Both the position numbers and the translations under genes were made by a program. A stretch of 64,000 bases of DNA from Methylomonas sp. LL1 (lineage in GTDB: Bacteria > Pseudomonadota > Gammaproteobacteria > Methylococcales > Methylomonadaceae): NCBI RefSeq assembly GCF_015711015.1, contig NZ_CP064653.1, positions 4,650,001-4,714,000 on the forward strand. The letters are read 5' to 3'. The notes below the pieces were generated by a model. The model ran no database searches, was not told the DNA's origin, and saw nothing but the letters and a program-made list of their open reading frames with translations. Of the stretch, positions 1 through 12,118 are shown piece after piece (the stretch's first letter is position 1; every line of letters begins with the position of its first letter).

Positions 1-945
1 GCTGGGGGTGCGGAAATTTGCGCCATGCAACATGGCCGGCCAGAACAGGGCGTGGAAATAGATGATGTCCTTGCCGATGAAATGGTAAAGCTCGCTGGTG
101 CTGTCCTTGTGCCAGTATGCGTCGAAATCCAGGCCCAGTTTGTCGCACAGGGCCTTGCAGCTGGCCATGTAACCGATAGGCGCATCCAGCCAGACATAGA
201 AATATTTGCCGGGCGCGTCGGGAATTTCGAAGCCGAAATATGGCGCGTCGCGGGAAATGTCCCATTCCTGCAGGCCGTTTTGCAGCCACTCCGCCATTTT
301 GTTGCTGACTTCCGGCTGCAGATGGCCGGCGCGGGTCCAGTCGTTCAACATGTCGCTGAAGTCGCCCAAATTAAAAAAGTAATGCAGTGAGTCTTTTTCG
401 ATCGGTTTTTCGCCGGAAATGGCCGACACCGCGTTTTTCAATTCCATCGGCGAATAGGTGGCGCCGCAGGCTTCGCAATTGTCGCCGTATTGATCGGCGG
501 CGCCGCATTTCGGGCAATCGCCCTTGATGAAACGGTCCGGCAGAAACATGTTTTTGACCGGATCGTATGCCTGGGTAATGCTGCGGCTGTTGATATGGCC
601 GCCGTCCCTCAGTCGTGTGTAAATCAGGCTGGAGAGGGTTTTGTTTTCCTCGGAATGGGTGCTGTGGTAGTGGTCGAAAGCCACGCCAAAGGCGTCGAAA
701 TCGGCGCGGTGTTCCTGTTCGACCTGGGCAATCAATTGTTCCGGCGTAATGCCTTCGCGGTCGGCGCGAAGCATGATGGGGGTGCCGTGGGTGTCGTCCG
801 CGCAGACGTAATGGCATTGATGGCCGCGCATTTTCTGAAACCGCACCCAGATGTCGGTTTGGATGTATTCGACCAAATGGCCTAAGTGAATCGGGCCGTT
901 GGCGTAAGGTAAGGCGCTGGTAACAAGGATTTTTCGGTTAGACAT
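1..945 (-). CDS. metG: Methionyl-tRNA synthetase, N-terminal part (cut by window edge)
   Basis: Charges tRNA-Met with methionine in the cytoplasm. The 315 codons present begin at an ATG at 945 and stay open to the window edge, so the C-terminal half, including the KMSKS loop, lies outside. The class I HIGH-type motif is seen as HLGH at residues 20-23, just after the [10 protein letters not shown] stretch typical of MetG. A zinc knuckle with two CxxC pairs (CPKC, CEAC) sits in the connective domain near residues 145-165. The aromatic DAPIGYMAS and [10 protein letters not shown] stretches near the cut end are also family hallmarks. The strand and the 244-base gap to the next gene indicate its own promoter. 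Identification is secure; only completeness is unknown. Confidence 0.97.
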   Translation of the reverse strand, partial: MSNRKILVTSALPYANGPIHLGHLVEYIQTDIWVRFQKMRGHQCHYVCADDTHGTPIMLRADREGITPEQLIAQVEQEHRADFDAFGVAFDHYHSTHSEENKTLSSLIYTRLRDGGHINSRSITQAYDPVKNMFLPDRFIKGDCPKCGAADQYGDNCEACGATYSPMELKNAVSAISGEKPIEKDSLHYFFNLGDFSDMLNDWTRAGHLQPEVSNKMAEWLQNGLQEWDISRDAPYFGFEIPDAPGKYFYVWLDAPIGYMASCKALCDKLGLDFDAYWHKDSTSELYHFIGKDIIYFHALFWPAMLHGANFRTPS

Positions 946-1059
946 GGACACAAAAACAGCATGAAAAATGAACCGGCGATTATGTCATAAAACAGCCCGT
1001 CTTTCATGGTCATGGTGCTATCCGGCGGGTTGCCGTTATCCTTGGTTGGTGTTTATTGC

Positions 1060-1087
1060 TTGACACATGCCCGGCAGTCGTTAGGAT
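1060..1087 (+). promoter_or_regulatory. Candidate sigma-70 promoter for the secreted-protein gene
   Basis: TTGACA at 1060-1065 is a perfect -35 box. TAGGAT at 1082-1087 is a fair -10 box after a 16-base spacer. The predicted start lies about 95 bases before the ATG at 1190. It is the best promoter-like site in the gap between metG and that gene. The -10 match is only 4 of 6. Confidence 0.5.
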
Positions 1088-1189
1088 GGCCGCGCGCCAT
1101 CAAAAATCGTTTTGATAGGTTAGTGAGCCGCGAAAGGGGTGTGTGCCGTTCCGTGGCGATAATTTAAAAATTAGAATTAGGTAAAAACC

Positions 1190-1591
1190 ATGAAAAGAGC
1201 TTTATTTATGGCCGTGGCGATGTTGATTTCCGGTGCTGCTTTAGCTGCGACTGATCATTATGTATTGCGCGATGGCAATCATGTTCGTCACTTGAAAGTC
1301 ACTAAAGTGGCGAATGATATTACTGTCAGCGCCGATGTTGATTTTGAGCCGACGGCGGATGATAAAGGCAAGCATGCCTGCTCTGCGGATGTATCGGGCG
1401 AAGCCAAGGCTGTATCGGAAAATGAATTGGTAGTGAAAAAACAGATTCCAGGCGAGGCTCGTTATTGTTCCTTGAAAGTGCAATTGACTCCGGAGGGCGC
1501 CAAAATTGAGCAATCCGAAGAGTGCAACTATTTTGCCGCGGGTGCTTGTCATTTCAATAGTGATGGCAAGGTTTTGACAAAAATCAAGTAA
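1190..1591 (+). CDS. Small secreted protein of unknown function with four cysteines
   Basis: 133 residues, not recognised as a named family. Residues 1-20 are a clear Sec signal peptide: a Lys-Arg start, a hydrophobic core and an ALA|A cleavage site, leaving a periplasmic mature part of about 113 residues. The mature part is charged, looks beta-rich and holds four cysteines (in HACS, RYCS, EECN, GACH), which would allow two disulfides in the oxidising periplasm. The start follows a TTAGG ribosome site. The gene is monocistronic: a promoter-like site lies upstream and a terminator hairpin immediately downstream. The function is unknown; a periplasmic binding or inhibitor role is possible but nothing in the sequence proves it. 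Confidence 0.75.
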   Translation: MKRALFMAVAMLISGAALAATDHYVLRDGNHVRHLKVTKVANDITVSADVDFEPTADDKGKHACSADVSGEAKAVSENELVVKKQIPGEARYCSLKVQLTPEGAKIEQSEECNYFAAGACHFNSDGKVLTKIK

Positions 1592-1600
1592 TTTGGCGTG

Positions 1601-1630
1601 ACGGGTAAGTCGTTAAAGTGCTTACCCGTT
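1601..1630 (+). terminator. Stem-loop terminator after the secreted-protein gene
   Basis: A perfect 9-bp stem pairs ACGGGTAAG (1601-1609) with CTTACCCGT (1621-1629) around an 11-base loop, 10 bases after the stop codon. The natural downstream sequence has been separated by the insertion sequence, whose target duplication starts at 1627 inside the stem. The U-tract is poor, so termination efficiency is uncertain. Confidence 0.6.
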
Positions 1631-2836
1631 ATTGCCCAGGGCAATCGCGCTACGTAGCTTCTGTCCCAAAAAGTAACTTGAAGCGATAGTTGTCGTTTAG
1701 ACAGGCCCGCAGTTTACGGCGCTTCAAGCTATCTTTAGTTGGACCGTTGTTCCTGAGCAGATTCAAGGCCATCCGTCGCATCAATGCCAGATTTTCGGCG
1801 GAATGATCAGTTCTGGCTCGATTGGCGTCTTCGCCAAATTGCACATCCAACACCCAGTGCTGTGAGTTTTCAATCGCCCAATGTTGTCGGACACCTTTGG
1901 CAAAGCGCGACAAATCGGTAAATGAGCACAAATAGTAACGATGCTCGACCGAGGTTTTATCGCCGATGATGCGCGTTGATTCAACCCTTCCAACGGCTTG
2001 TAGTCCGGCCCAGTCTGGCTTTTGCGTCAGCCAATCAATCTGGGTACTCAAGCTATAGCGGCGTATTTCGATGCGCCCGTGACTTTTGTCGATCGTTTCA
2101 TGGATGGGTAATCGACTTTGGGCATTTTCCGTATCCAGCCAGAGTCGAACGTCTTCGCAAAGCAAGGCGTGATTATCCTTGAGAGCCAACACATAATCGG
2201 CTTGCGCCGCGACGATGGTTTGGGCAATGGCTTTTTGGCAGCCCATGGCATCAATCGAGATCAAGGCGCCTTGAATATCCAACATCGACAACAAATCCGG
2301 AATGGCCGTGATTTCGTTAGTTTTTTCGCCGACCGCTTGCTGCGCTAATACCCAGCGCGCTTCAGCGGCAAAAGCACTCATCAAATGCACGGCTTTATCT
2401 CCTTCACGACTGCCGCGCAGGGTTTTACCATCCAAACAAACTTGCTGACCCGAAAGGCTGGGCAAGGCCGCCCGCACCCAACACTGAAAGGCATCCGCAA
2501 AGGCTTTGGGATTCAATCGTCCAAATACATCGCTCAAGGTATCGTGCGAGGGAATGCCGTTCGGTAGTGCCAGAAATGTCCTAAGCCAATCTTCTTTTTC
2601 TTCGGCAAACTCTTCCATGCCTACCCAGTCTTCAATGCCACTCAACACCGCGCACAATACAATCATGACAATATCGCCGAGGTTGTGCAGCTTGTTTTTG
2701 GTTTCGCGCCGCGGGTCTTCAAGATTAGCCAAATAGGGCATTGGATCAGGTAACATCTGCGTTTTGGGGCAAATCACTATACTAAACGATAGGATCGGGC
2801 AAGTGCTACATAGCGCGATTGCCCTGCGTTATTGCC
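1627..2836 (-). mobile_element. ISAs1-family insertion sequence with intact ends and target duplication
   Basis: The element spans 1637-2826 (1190 bp). Its ends are inverted repeats of 22 bp: CAGGGCAATCGCGCTA plus ACGTAGC-like sequence at 1637-1658, and the complement at 2805-2826, with one mismatch. Immediately outside lies a perfect 10-bp direct repeat, CGTTATTGCC, at 1627-1636 and 2827-2836. That size is normal for an ISAs1 target duplication. A single full-length transposase gene fills it. The insertion lies between two hairpins in intergenic DNA and breaks no gene. Clean ends and an exact duplication suggest a recent insertion. Confidence 0.95.
1650..2777 (-). CDS. ISAs1-family DDE transposase
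   Basis: 375 residues if the GTG at 2777 is used; an ATG at 2756 would give 368. It moves the element by DDE chemistry. The N-terminal DDE_Tnp_1-associated domain (LEDPRRETKNKLHNLGDI) is followed by the catalytic core. The first Asp is in CLDGKTLRGS, the second in ISIDAMGCQKAIA, and the Glu is in HWAIENSQHWVLDVQF, the family's W-x-IEN-x2-HWVLDV signature. No stop or frameshift is seen, so it looks active. The stop codon at 1650 lies inside the left inverted repeat, as is usual for compact elements. Confidence 0.96.
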   Translation of the reverse strand: MICPKTQMLPDPMPYLANLEDPRRETKNKLHNLGDIVMIVLCAVLSGIEDWVGMEEFAEEKEDWLRTFLALPNGIPSHDTLSDVFGRLNPKAFADAFQCWVRAALPSLSGQQVCLDGKTLRGSREGDKAVHLMSAFAAEARWVLAQQAVGEKTNEITAIPDLLSMLDIQGALISIDAMGCQKAIAQTIVAAQADYVLALKDNHALLCEDVRLWLDTENAQSRLPIHETIDKSHGRIEIRRYSLSTQIDWLTQKPDWAGLQAVGRVESTRIIGDKTSVEHRYYLCSFTDLSRFAKGVRQHWAIENSQHWVLDVQFGEDANRARTDHSAENLALMRRMALNLLRNNGPTKDSLKRRKLRACLNDNYRFKLLFGTEAT

Positions 2837-2844
2837 GTGTTTGG

Positions 2845-2879
2845 CCTAAAAGTCTCGTGGTTTATGCGAGACTTTTAGG
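2845..2879 (-). terminator. Long hairpin downstream of thiC
   Basis: A perfect 13-bp stem, CCTAAAAGTCTCG (2845-2857) with CGAGACTTTTAGG (2867-2879), encloses a 9-base loop 14 bases beyond the thiC stop. It lacks a clean U-run but its position and strength suit a terminator or a 3'-end stabiliser. Confidence 0.65.
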
Positions 2880-2892
2880 TAGTCACAATGAT

Positions 2893-4900
<2,008 letters not shown>

Positions 4901-5088
4901 CAAGGTGGGCGATTAAGGTAAATGATAAATGACTCAAATGCAAGCTCGATCTGGAATGGGTGTGGATTAAAAAGCTTATAAAACAATGGGTTTTGCCGAT
5001 TGTTGCCGGTTTTTCTGGTTCGTGGTCTATGATGTGCAAGGGCCGGCTAACGCAATGCTGTAATCAAACAAGTTTTTGGGCTAATTCA

Positions 5089-5490
5089 ATGAAATCAACA
5101 AAGAAGCGCTTCAAATTGAGACTGGCGGAGGTGGAGCGAGCAGCCGCTATTCTGGCGCTGCTATCGGCGGATGTTTTGATATTCGAAGCGGTATGGGTAG
5201 TGGCGGATGATGTTTTGCGGGCGTGCGAGACGTTGAAACAGCGCGTCGGGCAATTGCATAAAACCGAATTTGCCGAGCAAATCATCGACGAGCAGGCGTT
5301 ATACGAGCTGGATAAAATTGTCGATGGGGATGCGATCAGCGAGGTGGAGCAGCGTCTGTCCGCCGCCTGGCCGGATGCCGACAATCATCCGGTTGGCGAA
5401 TTATTGCGGCAAATGCTGGCAAAGCTGGAAAAACATTATGCAAGCATGAGTCAAAGTATTCAGCAGTTGGCTGCACTGCTGAGTCAATGA
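5089..5490 (+). CDS. Small helical protein of unknown function
   Basis: 133 residues from the ATG at 5089. The frame stays open back to 4960, but a TTGCCG/TATGAT promoter-like pair at 5003-5033 would start the message after that earlier codon, so I prefer 5089. The protein is almost wholly alpha-helical and acidic, with a basic first 12 residues (KSTKKRFKLRL) and no signal peptide or membrane helix. I do not recognise the family. It sits alone between the divergent thiC leader and the convergent ispB, whose stop is 5 bases away. The start codon has only a weak ribosome site. Confidence 0.5.
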   Translation: MKSTKKRFKLRLAEVERAAAILALLSADVLIFEAVWVVADDVLRACETLKQRVGQLHKTEFAEQIIDEQALYELDKIVDGDAISEVEQRLSAAWPDADNHPVGELLRQMLAKLEKHYASMSQSIQQLAALLSQ

Positions 5491-5494
5491 TAGA

Positions 5495-6499
5495 TTAATG
5501 GTCGCGTTGCACCGAAAAACGGGCCAGCTGTTCCAGGGCGGTTTTATATTCTGAATCGCTAAGGCACTGTAGGGCGGCGATGGCTTTCTCGGCGGCGCGG
5601 TCGGCGCATTGTTCGGTATATTCTATGGCGTTGGTGGCTTTGACTACCGCATAGACTTCGTTGAATGCGTCTCTCGAGCCGTGGCGTATTGCGTCGATCA
5701 CGATTTGTGCCTGGTCAGGGGTGCCGTGTTCTATGGCGTAAATCAAGGGTAGGGTAGGTTTGCCCTCGGCCAGGTCGTCGCCCAGATTTTTACCGAGTTC
5801 TTCGGTGCTGGCCTTGTAATCCAAGGCATCGTCAATCAATTGAAACGCGACTCCCAGTTGCTGACCGTAGACCGCAAGGGCTTCTTCGATGGCGGGGTCT
5901 GAGCCGGAAATGACGGCGGCCAGACGGGTTGCGGTGCTGAATAGGATGGCGGTTTTGCGGGCAATCACTTCCAGGTATTTTTCTTCGCTGGTGTCGGGAT
6001 TGTTGCAGTTTAATAGTTGCAATACTTCGCCTTCGGCAATTGCGGTGGTGGTTTTGGACATGATGTCCATCACCCGCATGCTGTTCGTGCGCACCATCAT
6101 TTCGAAGGCGCTGGAATAAAGATAATCGCCGACCAGAACGCTGGCGGCATTGCCCCAGACCGCATTGGCGGATTCCTTGCCCCTGCGCAGTACCGATTCA
6201 TCGACCACGTCATCATGCAGCAAGGTCGCGGTATGTATAAACTCAATGACAGCGGCCAGGATCAGATGATGGTCATCGGCTTTGCCCAGGGCTTTGGCGG
6301 CCAGCAATAGCAGCATCGGACGTAAGCGTTTGCCGCCGTTGCCGATGATGTAATGGCCGATCTGGTTGATCAACACCACATCCGAGCTAAGCTCGTTCAG
6401 GATTAATTGATCGACGGCGCGGGTTTCGGCCGCGGTTAAATTTTTGATCGAATCAAAATCAATGGTTACCGAATCGGTGGTTGAATGTGTTGCTGTCAT
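5495..6499 (-). CDS. ispB: Octaprenyl diphosphate synthase
   Basis: Makes the polyprenyl side chain of quinones by adding isopentenyl diphosphate units. 334 residues, close to E. coli IspB (323). Both aspartate-rich motifs of trans-prenyltransferases are intact: HDDVVDES (DDxxD, first) and LIDDALDY (DDxLDY, second), plus GGKRLRPMLLLLAAKA near residue 54. It lies divergent from rplU across about 210 bases, the classic gammaproteobacterial ispB / rplU-rpmA arrangement, which supports the assignment. The start ATG at 6499 has only a weak ribosome site. The chain length of the product cannot be read from sequence alone. Confidence 0.96.
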   Translation of the reverse strand: MTATHSTTDSVTIDFDSIKNLTAAETRAVDQLILNELSSDVVLINQIGHYIIGNGGKRLRPMLLLLAAKALGKADDHHLILAAVIEFIHTATLLHDDVVDESVLRRGKESANAVWGNAASVLVGDYLYSSAFEMMVRTNSMRVMDIMSKTTTAIAEGEVLQLLNCNNPDTSEEKYLEVIARKTAILFSTATRLAAVISGSDPAIEEALAVYGQQLGVAFQLIDDALDYKASTEELGKNLGDDLAEGKPTLPLIYAIEHGTPDQAQIVIDAIRHGSRDAFNEVYAVVKATNAIEYTEQCADRAAEKAIAALQCLSDSEYKTALEQLARFSVQRDH

Positions 6500-6633
6500 G
6501 AGTAATATAAAAAGTTCGTTCGGTAGCGCATGGCTTCGGATAAAATGGCCGCCATGCTATTTATAATGCCTGATAGTGTCAATAGTACCACTAGCGTAAT
6601 CTAATCTGATCAATCAAATTAGCTAATTTAGGT

Positions 6634-6662
6634 TTGACGGCGCTAGTGTTTGAAAATATAAT
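6634..6662 (+). promoter_or_regulatory. Strong sigma-70 promoter of the rplU operon
   Basis: TTGACG at 6634-6639, a 17-base spacer, and a perfect TATAAT at 6657-6662. Transcription should start near 6669, 40 bases before the rplU ATG. This also rules out longer rplU readings that begin at 6634. Confidence 0.88.
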
Positions 6663-6708
6663 CCGCTGTTCACTTTTAACAGATATATGCTTGATGGAGC
6701 TTGCGCTG

Positions 6709-7020
6709 ATGTATGCGGTAATTCAAACAGGTGGTAAACAGTATCGTGTCGCAGAGGGTACTACCTTAAAAATCGAAAAACTTGAGTTGGGCGCCGGCGA
6801 CAGCGTAGAGTTTGACAAGGTGCTAATGGTTCAATCAGGCGACTCTGTAAAAGTCGGTCAGCCTTATGTCCAAGGTAGCAAAGTCACTGCGACTGTGGTC
6901 TCTCAAGGTAGGCACAAAAAAATCAGAATCATTAAATTCAGAAGACGTAAGCACCACATGAAACAAATGGGGCATCGTCAATATTACACGGAAGTCCAGG
7001 TTACTGGCATTTCCGCATAA
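6709..7020 (+). CDS. rplU: 50S ribosomal protein L21
   Basis: Structural protein of the large ribosomal subunit that binds 23S rRNA. 103 residues from the ATG at 6709, the same length as E. coli L21, with a GGAG ribosome site at 6695-6699. The start [14 protein letters not shown], the [21 protein letters not shown] basic stretch and the ending YTEVQVTGI are diagnostic. First gene of the rplU-rpmA pair; rpmA follows after 17 bases. Confidence 0.98.
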   Translation: MYAVIQTGGKQYRVAEGTTLKIEKLELGAGDSVEFDKVLMVQSGDSVKVGQPYVQGSKVTATVVSQGRHKKIRIIKFRRRKHHMKQMGHRQYYTEVQVTGISA

Positions 7021-7037
7021 CACACGAGGTTTAGAAA

Positions 7038-7295
7038 ATGGCTCACAAGAAGGCAGGCGGTAGTACCCGCAACGGACGTGATTCTAATGCTCAGCGACTG
7101 GGTGTTAAACGTTTCGGTGGTCAAGTGGTAAAAGCAGGCAATATTTTGGTTCGCCAACGCGGCACCAAATTTCATGCCGGCGACAACGTAGGCATGGGTA
7201 AAGATCATACCCTGTTTGCAACAATGGATGGCAAAGTGGTTTTTGAAGAAAAAGGTCCGAAAAACCGCAAATACATCAGCATTGCGGCAGCATAA
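7038..7295 (+). CDS. rpmA: 50S ribosomal protein L27
   Basis: Large-subunit protein that reaches into the peptidyl-transferase centre. 85 residues with the canonical start [16 protein letters not shown] and the core LGVKRFGGQ. There is no extra N-terminal peptide of the Firmicutes type that needs cleavage. Start has a GAGG ribosome site. Co-transcribed with rplU; a terminator follows 34 bases after the stop. Confidence 0.98.
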   Translation: MAHKKAGGSTRNGRDSNAQRLGVKRFGGQVVKAGNILVRQRGTKFHAGDNVGMGKDHTLFATMDGKVVFEEKGPKNRKYISIAAA

Positions 7296-7329
7296 AATTC
7301 TTGGCTGTGCATTTTGCACAACTGATACG

Positions 7330-7360
7330 AAAAGCCTCGTTTTTCAGCGGGGCTTTTTTG
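7330..7360 (+). terminator. Rho-independent terminator after rpmA
   Basis: AAAAGCCTCG (7330-7339) pairs with CGGGGCTTTT (7348-7357), with one G-U pair, followed by a run of T. It lies between rpmA and obgE, so obgE either relies on readthrough or has its own promoter in the next 100 bases. Confidence 0.9.
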
Positions 7361-7457
7361 TTTAGGCGATTGCCAAGAACAAATATACGCAGTAGATGGG
7401 CAAAATGACCAGTCAGCTGGGTATATTTTTCGCGGGAAATCACCTCAATACCGGTAG

Positions 7458-9620
<2,163 letters not shown>

Positions 9621-9627
<7 letters not shown>

Positions 9628-9680
9628 TTTGATTTGATTTGATTTGATTTGATTTGATTTGATTTGATTTGATTTGATTT
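9621..9680. repeat. Pentanucleotide tandem repeat, (GATTT) x 12
   Basis: Twelve exact copies of GATTT run without interruption for 60 bases. The first two units encode the last residue and the stop codon of proB. Because the stop lies in the second unit, copy-number change would not alter ProB. Such perfect short repeats are prone to slippage, so the count may differ between strains. Confidence 0.98.
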
Positions 9681-9687
9681 TGTCGGA

Positions 9688-9723
9688 GGCGGATGGCGCT
9701 TTGCTTATCCACCCTACGGCCCT
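9688..9723 (+). repeat. REP-like palindromic repeat, copy 1
   Basis: 36 bases beginning GGCGGATGGCGC and ending CCCTACGGCCCT. The 5' part can fold into a small hairpin (GGCGGAT with ATCCGCC-like sequence). It matches the inverted copy at 10453-10488 at 34 of 36 positions and a shorter copy at 10633-10663 in the same orientation. Confidence 0.85.
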
Positions 9724-9760
9724 GATTTGGGCGAACGAATAAACAAAAAAGATAGAAGTA

Positions 9761-10453
9761 ATGAACGAAAAAAGATTCAAGTTTGGGGTTTTTGTTTCGC
9801 TTTTGTGGCTTTTAACTATGACAATCGTTGTCTTTCTACATGATTCTGCAGTGTTAAGAAAGATGACACCCAACGAATGGGGAGACTTTTTCGGTGGCAT
9901 TTTTGCACCACTTGCGTTTCTGTGGTTAGTTCTTGGGTATTTGCAGCAAGGCGAAGAGCTTAGATTGAGTACAAAGGCCCTTAATCTCCAGGCAGAAGAA
10001 CTAAAACATTCAGTAGAGCAGCAACGTGAACTTGTTGAAGTTACTCGCCAGCAAGTTGAGAGTGATCGTGAGGCATTGAAACTGGAGTTTCTCGCTCGGC
10101 AAGAAGCCGCGAAACCAGTATTTGTAATTAAGAATGCTGGAGGAAGTTTTTCCCCGAGTCAGGCCAGCTACGGAATTTCGGTGAACAATGCGGGTAACAC
10201 CGTGACGGAAGTGCTCGGTTATCTGGAAGGTCTCGGCGATGACAAAATTATGCTTTTTGAGGTTGGGATGTTCGCTCGGCTGGGCCAGATTCAAGCCAAG
10301 ATTAATCTTACTCCGCCTTTTCCTGAAACGGGCTTAAGGTTGCCGATTACATATATCGATGCTTTAGGTCAATCGGGATACAACACGTTCAACGTAACAA
10401 AACAGCGTGATGACCTTGGTAGTCCACTGGATTTTCACCAAACTGCTGGATGA
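9761..10453 (+). CDS. Membrane-anchored coiled-coil protein of unknown function
   Basis: 230 residues. Two hydrophobic segments near the N-terminus (about 9-28 and 45-62, the second containing FFGGIFAPLAFLWLVLGYLQ) suggest a hairpin membrane anchor. A heptad-rich helix follows (about 63-108: AEELKHSVEQQRELVEVTRQ), then a cytoplasmic beta-rich C-terminal part. I know this architecture only as an uncharacterised family. Codon use is AT-richer than in flanking proB and mrp. The gene is bracketed by 36-bp inverted REP-like repeats, one of which overlaps its stop codon by a base. This hints at acquisition as a unit. Confidence 0.8.
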   Translation: MNEKRFKFGVFVSLLWLLTMTIVVFLHDSAVLRKMTPNEWGDFFGGIFAPLAFLWLVLGYLQQGEELRLSTKALNLQAEELKHSVEQQRELVEVTRQQVESDREALKLEFLARQEAAKPVFVIKNAGGSFSPSQASYGISVNNAGNTVTEVLGYLEGLGDDKIMLFEVGMFARLGQIQAKINLTPPFPETGLRLPITYIDALGQSGYNTFNVTKQRDDLGSPLDFHQTAG

Positions 10454-10488
10454 GGGCCGTAGGGCGGATAAGCGAAGCGCCATCCGCC
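10453..10488 (-). repeat. REP-like palindromic repeat, copy 2 (inverted)
   Basis: Reverse complement of copy 1 with two mismatches, from AGGGCCGTAGGG to GCCATCCGCC. It begins at the last base of the upstream gene's stop codon. In this copy the hairpin (GGCGGAT/ATCCGCC with GCG/CGC inside) is perfect. Confidence 0.85.
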
Positions 10489-10534
10489 TAAGCCAACACC
10501 ATCAAAAAATCTTCATTCATCCCTTTCGCCCGCA

Positions 10535-10632
10535 TTAAAAGCCTGCAAATTTAAACCCGTCCAATTCGGCAAATAAACGCCCATCTTGACCAGGCGATGA
10601 AAACTCGAAAGGCCATTCGTTAACCGAGAGAT
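10535..10632 (-). pseudogene. Possible 3' remnant of a gene between REP copies
   Basis: On the minus strand an open frame runs to a TAA at 10535-10537 and reads NEWPFEFSSPGQDGRL followed by FAELDGFKFAGF. That composition looks like a genuine protein C-terminus. Upstream it runs straight into REP copy 3 with no start codon or ribosome site. I cannot name the parent protein. It could equally be chance coding potential. Confidence 0.25.
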
Positions 10633-10663
10633 GGCGGATGGCGCTACACTTATCCACCCTACG
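10633..10663 (+). repeat. REP-like palindromic repeat, copy 3
   Basis: 31 bases sharing GGCGGATGGCGC and CTTATCCACCCTACG with copy 1, in the same orientation, 25 bases from the mrp stop codon. It lacks the final GGCCCT of copies 1 and 2. Confidence 0.8.
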
Positions 10664-10688
10664 ATTACGACGCTTCAAATCTGCAAAA

Positions 10689-11780
10689 TCAAGTATTTTG
10701 AATCACGATATTAGGGAATTTTCCGCTGTAATCGCGCGCGCGCAGGGCCAGTTTGGCGGCCATTTTGCGGGCGATGGCTTTGTACATTTCGGCGGCGCGG
10801 CTATCAGGATCGGCGGCCACGGTCGGCCGGCCACTATCGGCTAGTTTGCGAATATTGATGTCCAGCGGTAACGAACCCAGCAACTCAATGTTGTTTTTCT
10901 CGGCCATCGACAAGCCGCCGCCCTGGCCGAAAATGGCTTCTTCATGCCCGCAATTGCTGCAGATGTGAATGCTCATGTTTTCCACCAAACCCAAAATCGG
11001 CACGTTGACTTTCTCGAACATGCCTAGGCCGCGTTGAGCGTCAATCAAGGCGATGTCTTGCGGGGTGGTGACGATGACCGCGCCGCTGACCGGGATTTGT
11101 TGAGCTAAGGTCAGTTGAATGTCGCCGGTGCCGGGCGGCAAGTCGATGATCAGATAATCCAAATTATCCCATTGGGTTTGGGTCAGTAATTGCTGCAAGG
11201 CGCCGGTCACCATTGGGCCACGCCAGATCATGGGTTGGTCGGGATCGACCAGATAACCGATCGAGATGGTCTGAATGCCGAACGATACCTTGGGTAGCAT
11301 GGCTTTGCCGTCCACCGTGTCCGGCTGTCCGGATAGGCCAAGCATGGTCGGAATGCTGGGGCCGTATATGTCGGCGTCCAGAATGCCGACCTTGGCGCCT
11401 TCGGCGGCCAGCGCTAGTGCCAGATTCACCGAGGTGGTGGATTTGCCGACCCCGCCCTTGCCGGAGGCCACGGCGATGATATTTTTGACGCCGGGCAGAG
11501 GCTTCAGGGTTTTTTGCACCGAATGCGCAACAATGTTGAAGCCGACTTCAACCTGGATGTTGCCGATACCGGGCAAGGCGGCCAGTTGTTGTTCCAGCTT
11601 GGCTTTCAGTTCCGGTAAATAGCTTTTCGCCGGATAACCCAGTTCAATCCTGATGCCGACATCGTTGCCCTCGACGCTGATATTTTTTACCGCTTTTGCG
11701 GCAACCAAGTCGGTGGCGACGTTGGGATCGATAAAGGATTTGAGTAGATTTTCGACAGCAGCCTTGTCAATGCTGGCCAT
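10689..11780 (-). CDS. mrp: Mrp/ApbC iron-sulfur cluster carrier ATPase
   Basis: P-loop ATPase that carries and delivers [4Fe-4S] clusters in the cytoplasm. 363 residues from the ATG at 11780, which has a GGAG site seven bases upstream; a longer reading to 11876 adds an unlikely tail. A DUF59/MIP18 domain fills about residues 1-85. The deviant Walker A SGKGGVGKSTTSVNL follows near residue 106, and the cluster-binding CSNC motif near residue 235. Conserved IDLPPGTGDIQLTL and TTPQDIALIDAQRG blocks are present. In many relatives mrp neighbours metG; here the two are about 10 kb apart. Confidence 0.96.
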   Translation of the reverse strand: MASIDKAAVENLLKSFIDPNVATDLVAAKAVKNISVEGNDVGIRIELGYPAKSYLPELKAKLEQQLAALPGIGNIQVEVGFNIVAHSVQKTLKPLPGVKNIIAVASGKGGVGKSTTSVNLALALAAEGAKVGILDADIYGPSIPTMLGLSGQPDTVDGKAMLPKVSFGIQTISIGYLVDPDQPMIWRGPMVTGALQQLLTQTQWDNLDYLIIDLPPGTGDIQLTLAQQIPVSGAVIVTTPQDIALIDAQRGLGMFEKVNVPILGLVENMSIHICSNCGHEEAIFGQGGGLSMAEKNNIELLGSLPLDINIRKLADSGRPTVAADPDSRAAEMYKAIARKMAAKLALRARDYSGKFPNIVIQNT

Positions 11781-11959
11781 GTGATGACTCCGTTTGTAGG
11801 TGTGAGTGGTAATACCCGAGTTAAATGCTGGGAATAGCGTATCATTTTCACGGCATGCAAAGAAGGTCTTAGGCATGAGACGGTAAGAATTTCGCCGCTC
11901 TTGAACCCGGCTTGAGGGCTAGGGCGTCTGTATTTGTAATGCCGGGGCGTACTTGATCT

Positions 11960-12118
11960 TCACCGGCCTCGACCTCGCTGTTGTCTATTGACACTCAGCC
12001 GGAGGCGAAAGGCGGGTTGCTGAGTATGGTCGATCCTTACAGCACCAGCATGCTGGAAGATGTGCCCCATTATTTTCCTAAAACACGACTCTGGATGGAG
12101 GAAAAGCATGAATACTAA
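11960..12118 (+). pseudogene. Short open frame, possible 3' remnant of a gene upstream of the fructokinase
   Basis: A frame open from about 11960 ends at TAA 12116-12118 and reads GGLLSMVDPYSTSMLEDVPH then YFPKTRLWMEEKHEY. Its end overlaps the fructokinase start by 11 bases, in the style of translational coupling, so it may be the tail of a former operon partner. No start codon with a ribosome site is evident and the frame is closed upstream. I do not recognise the parent family. Confidence 0.25.

Noticed and set aside
2506-2736. Plus-strand frames inside the transposase gene
   Set aside because: Shadows of the transposase; no independent signals.
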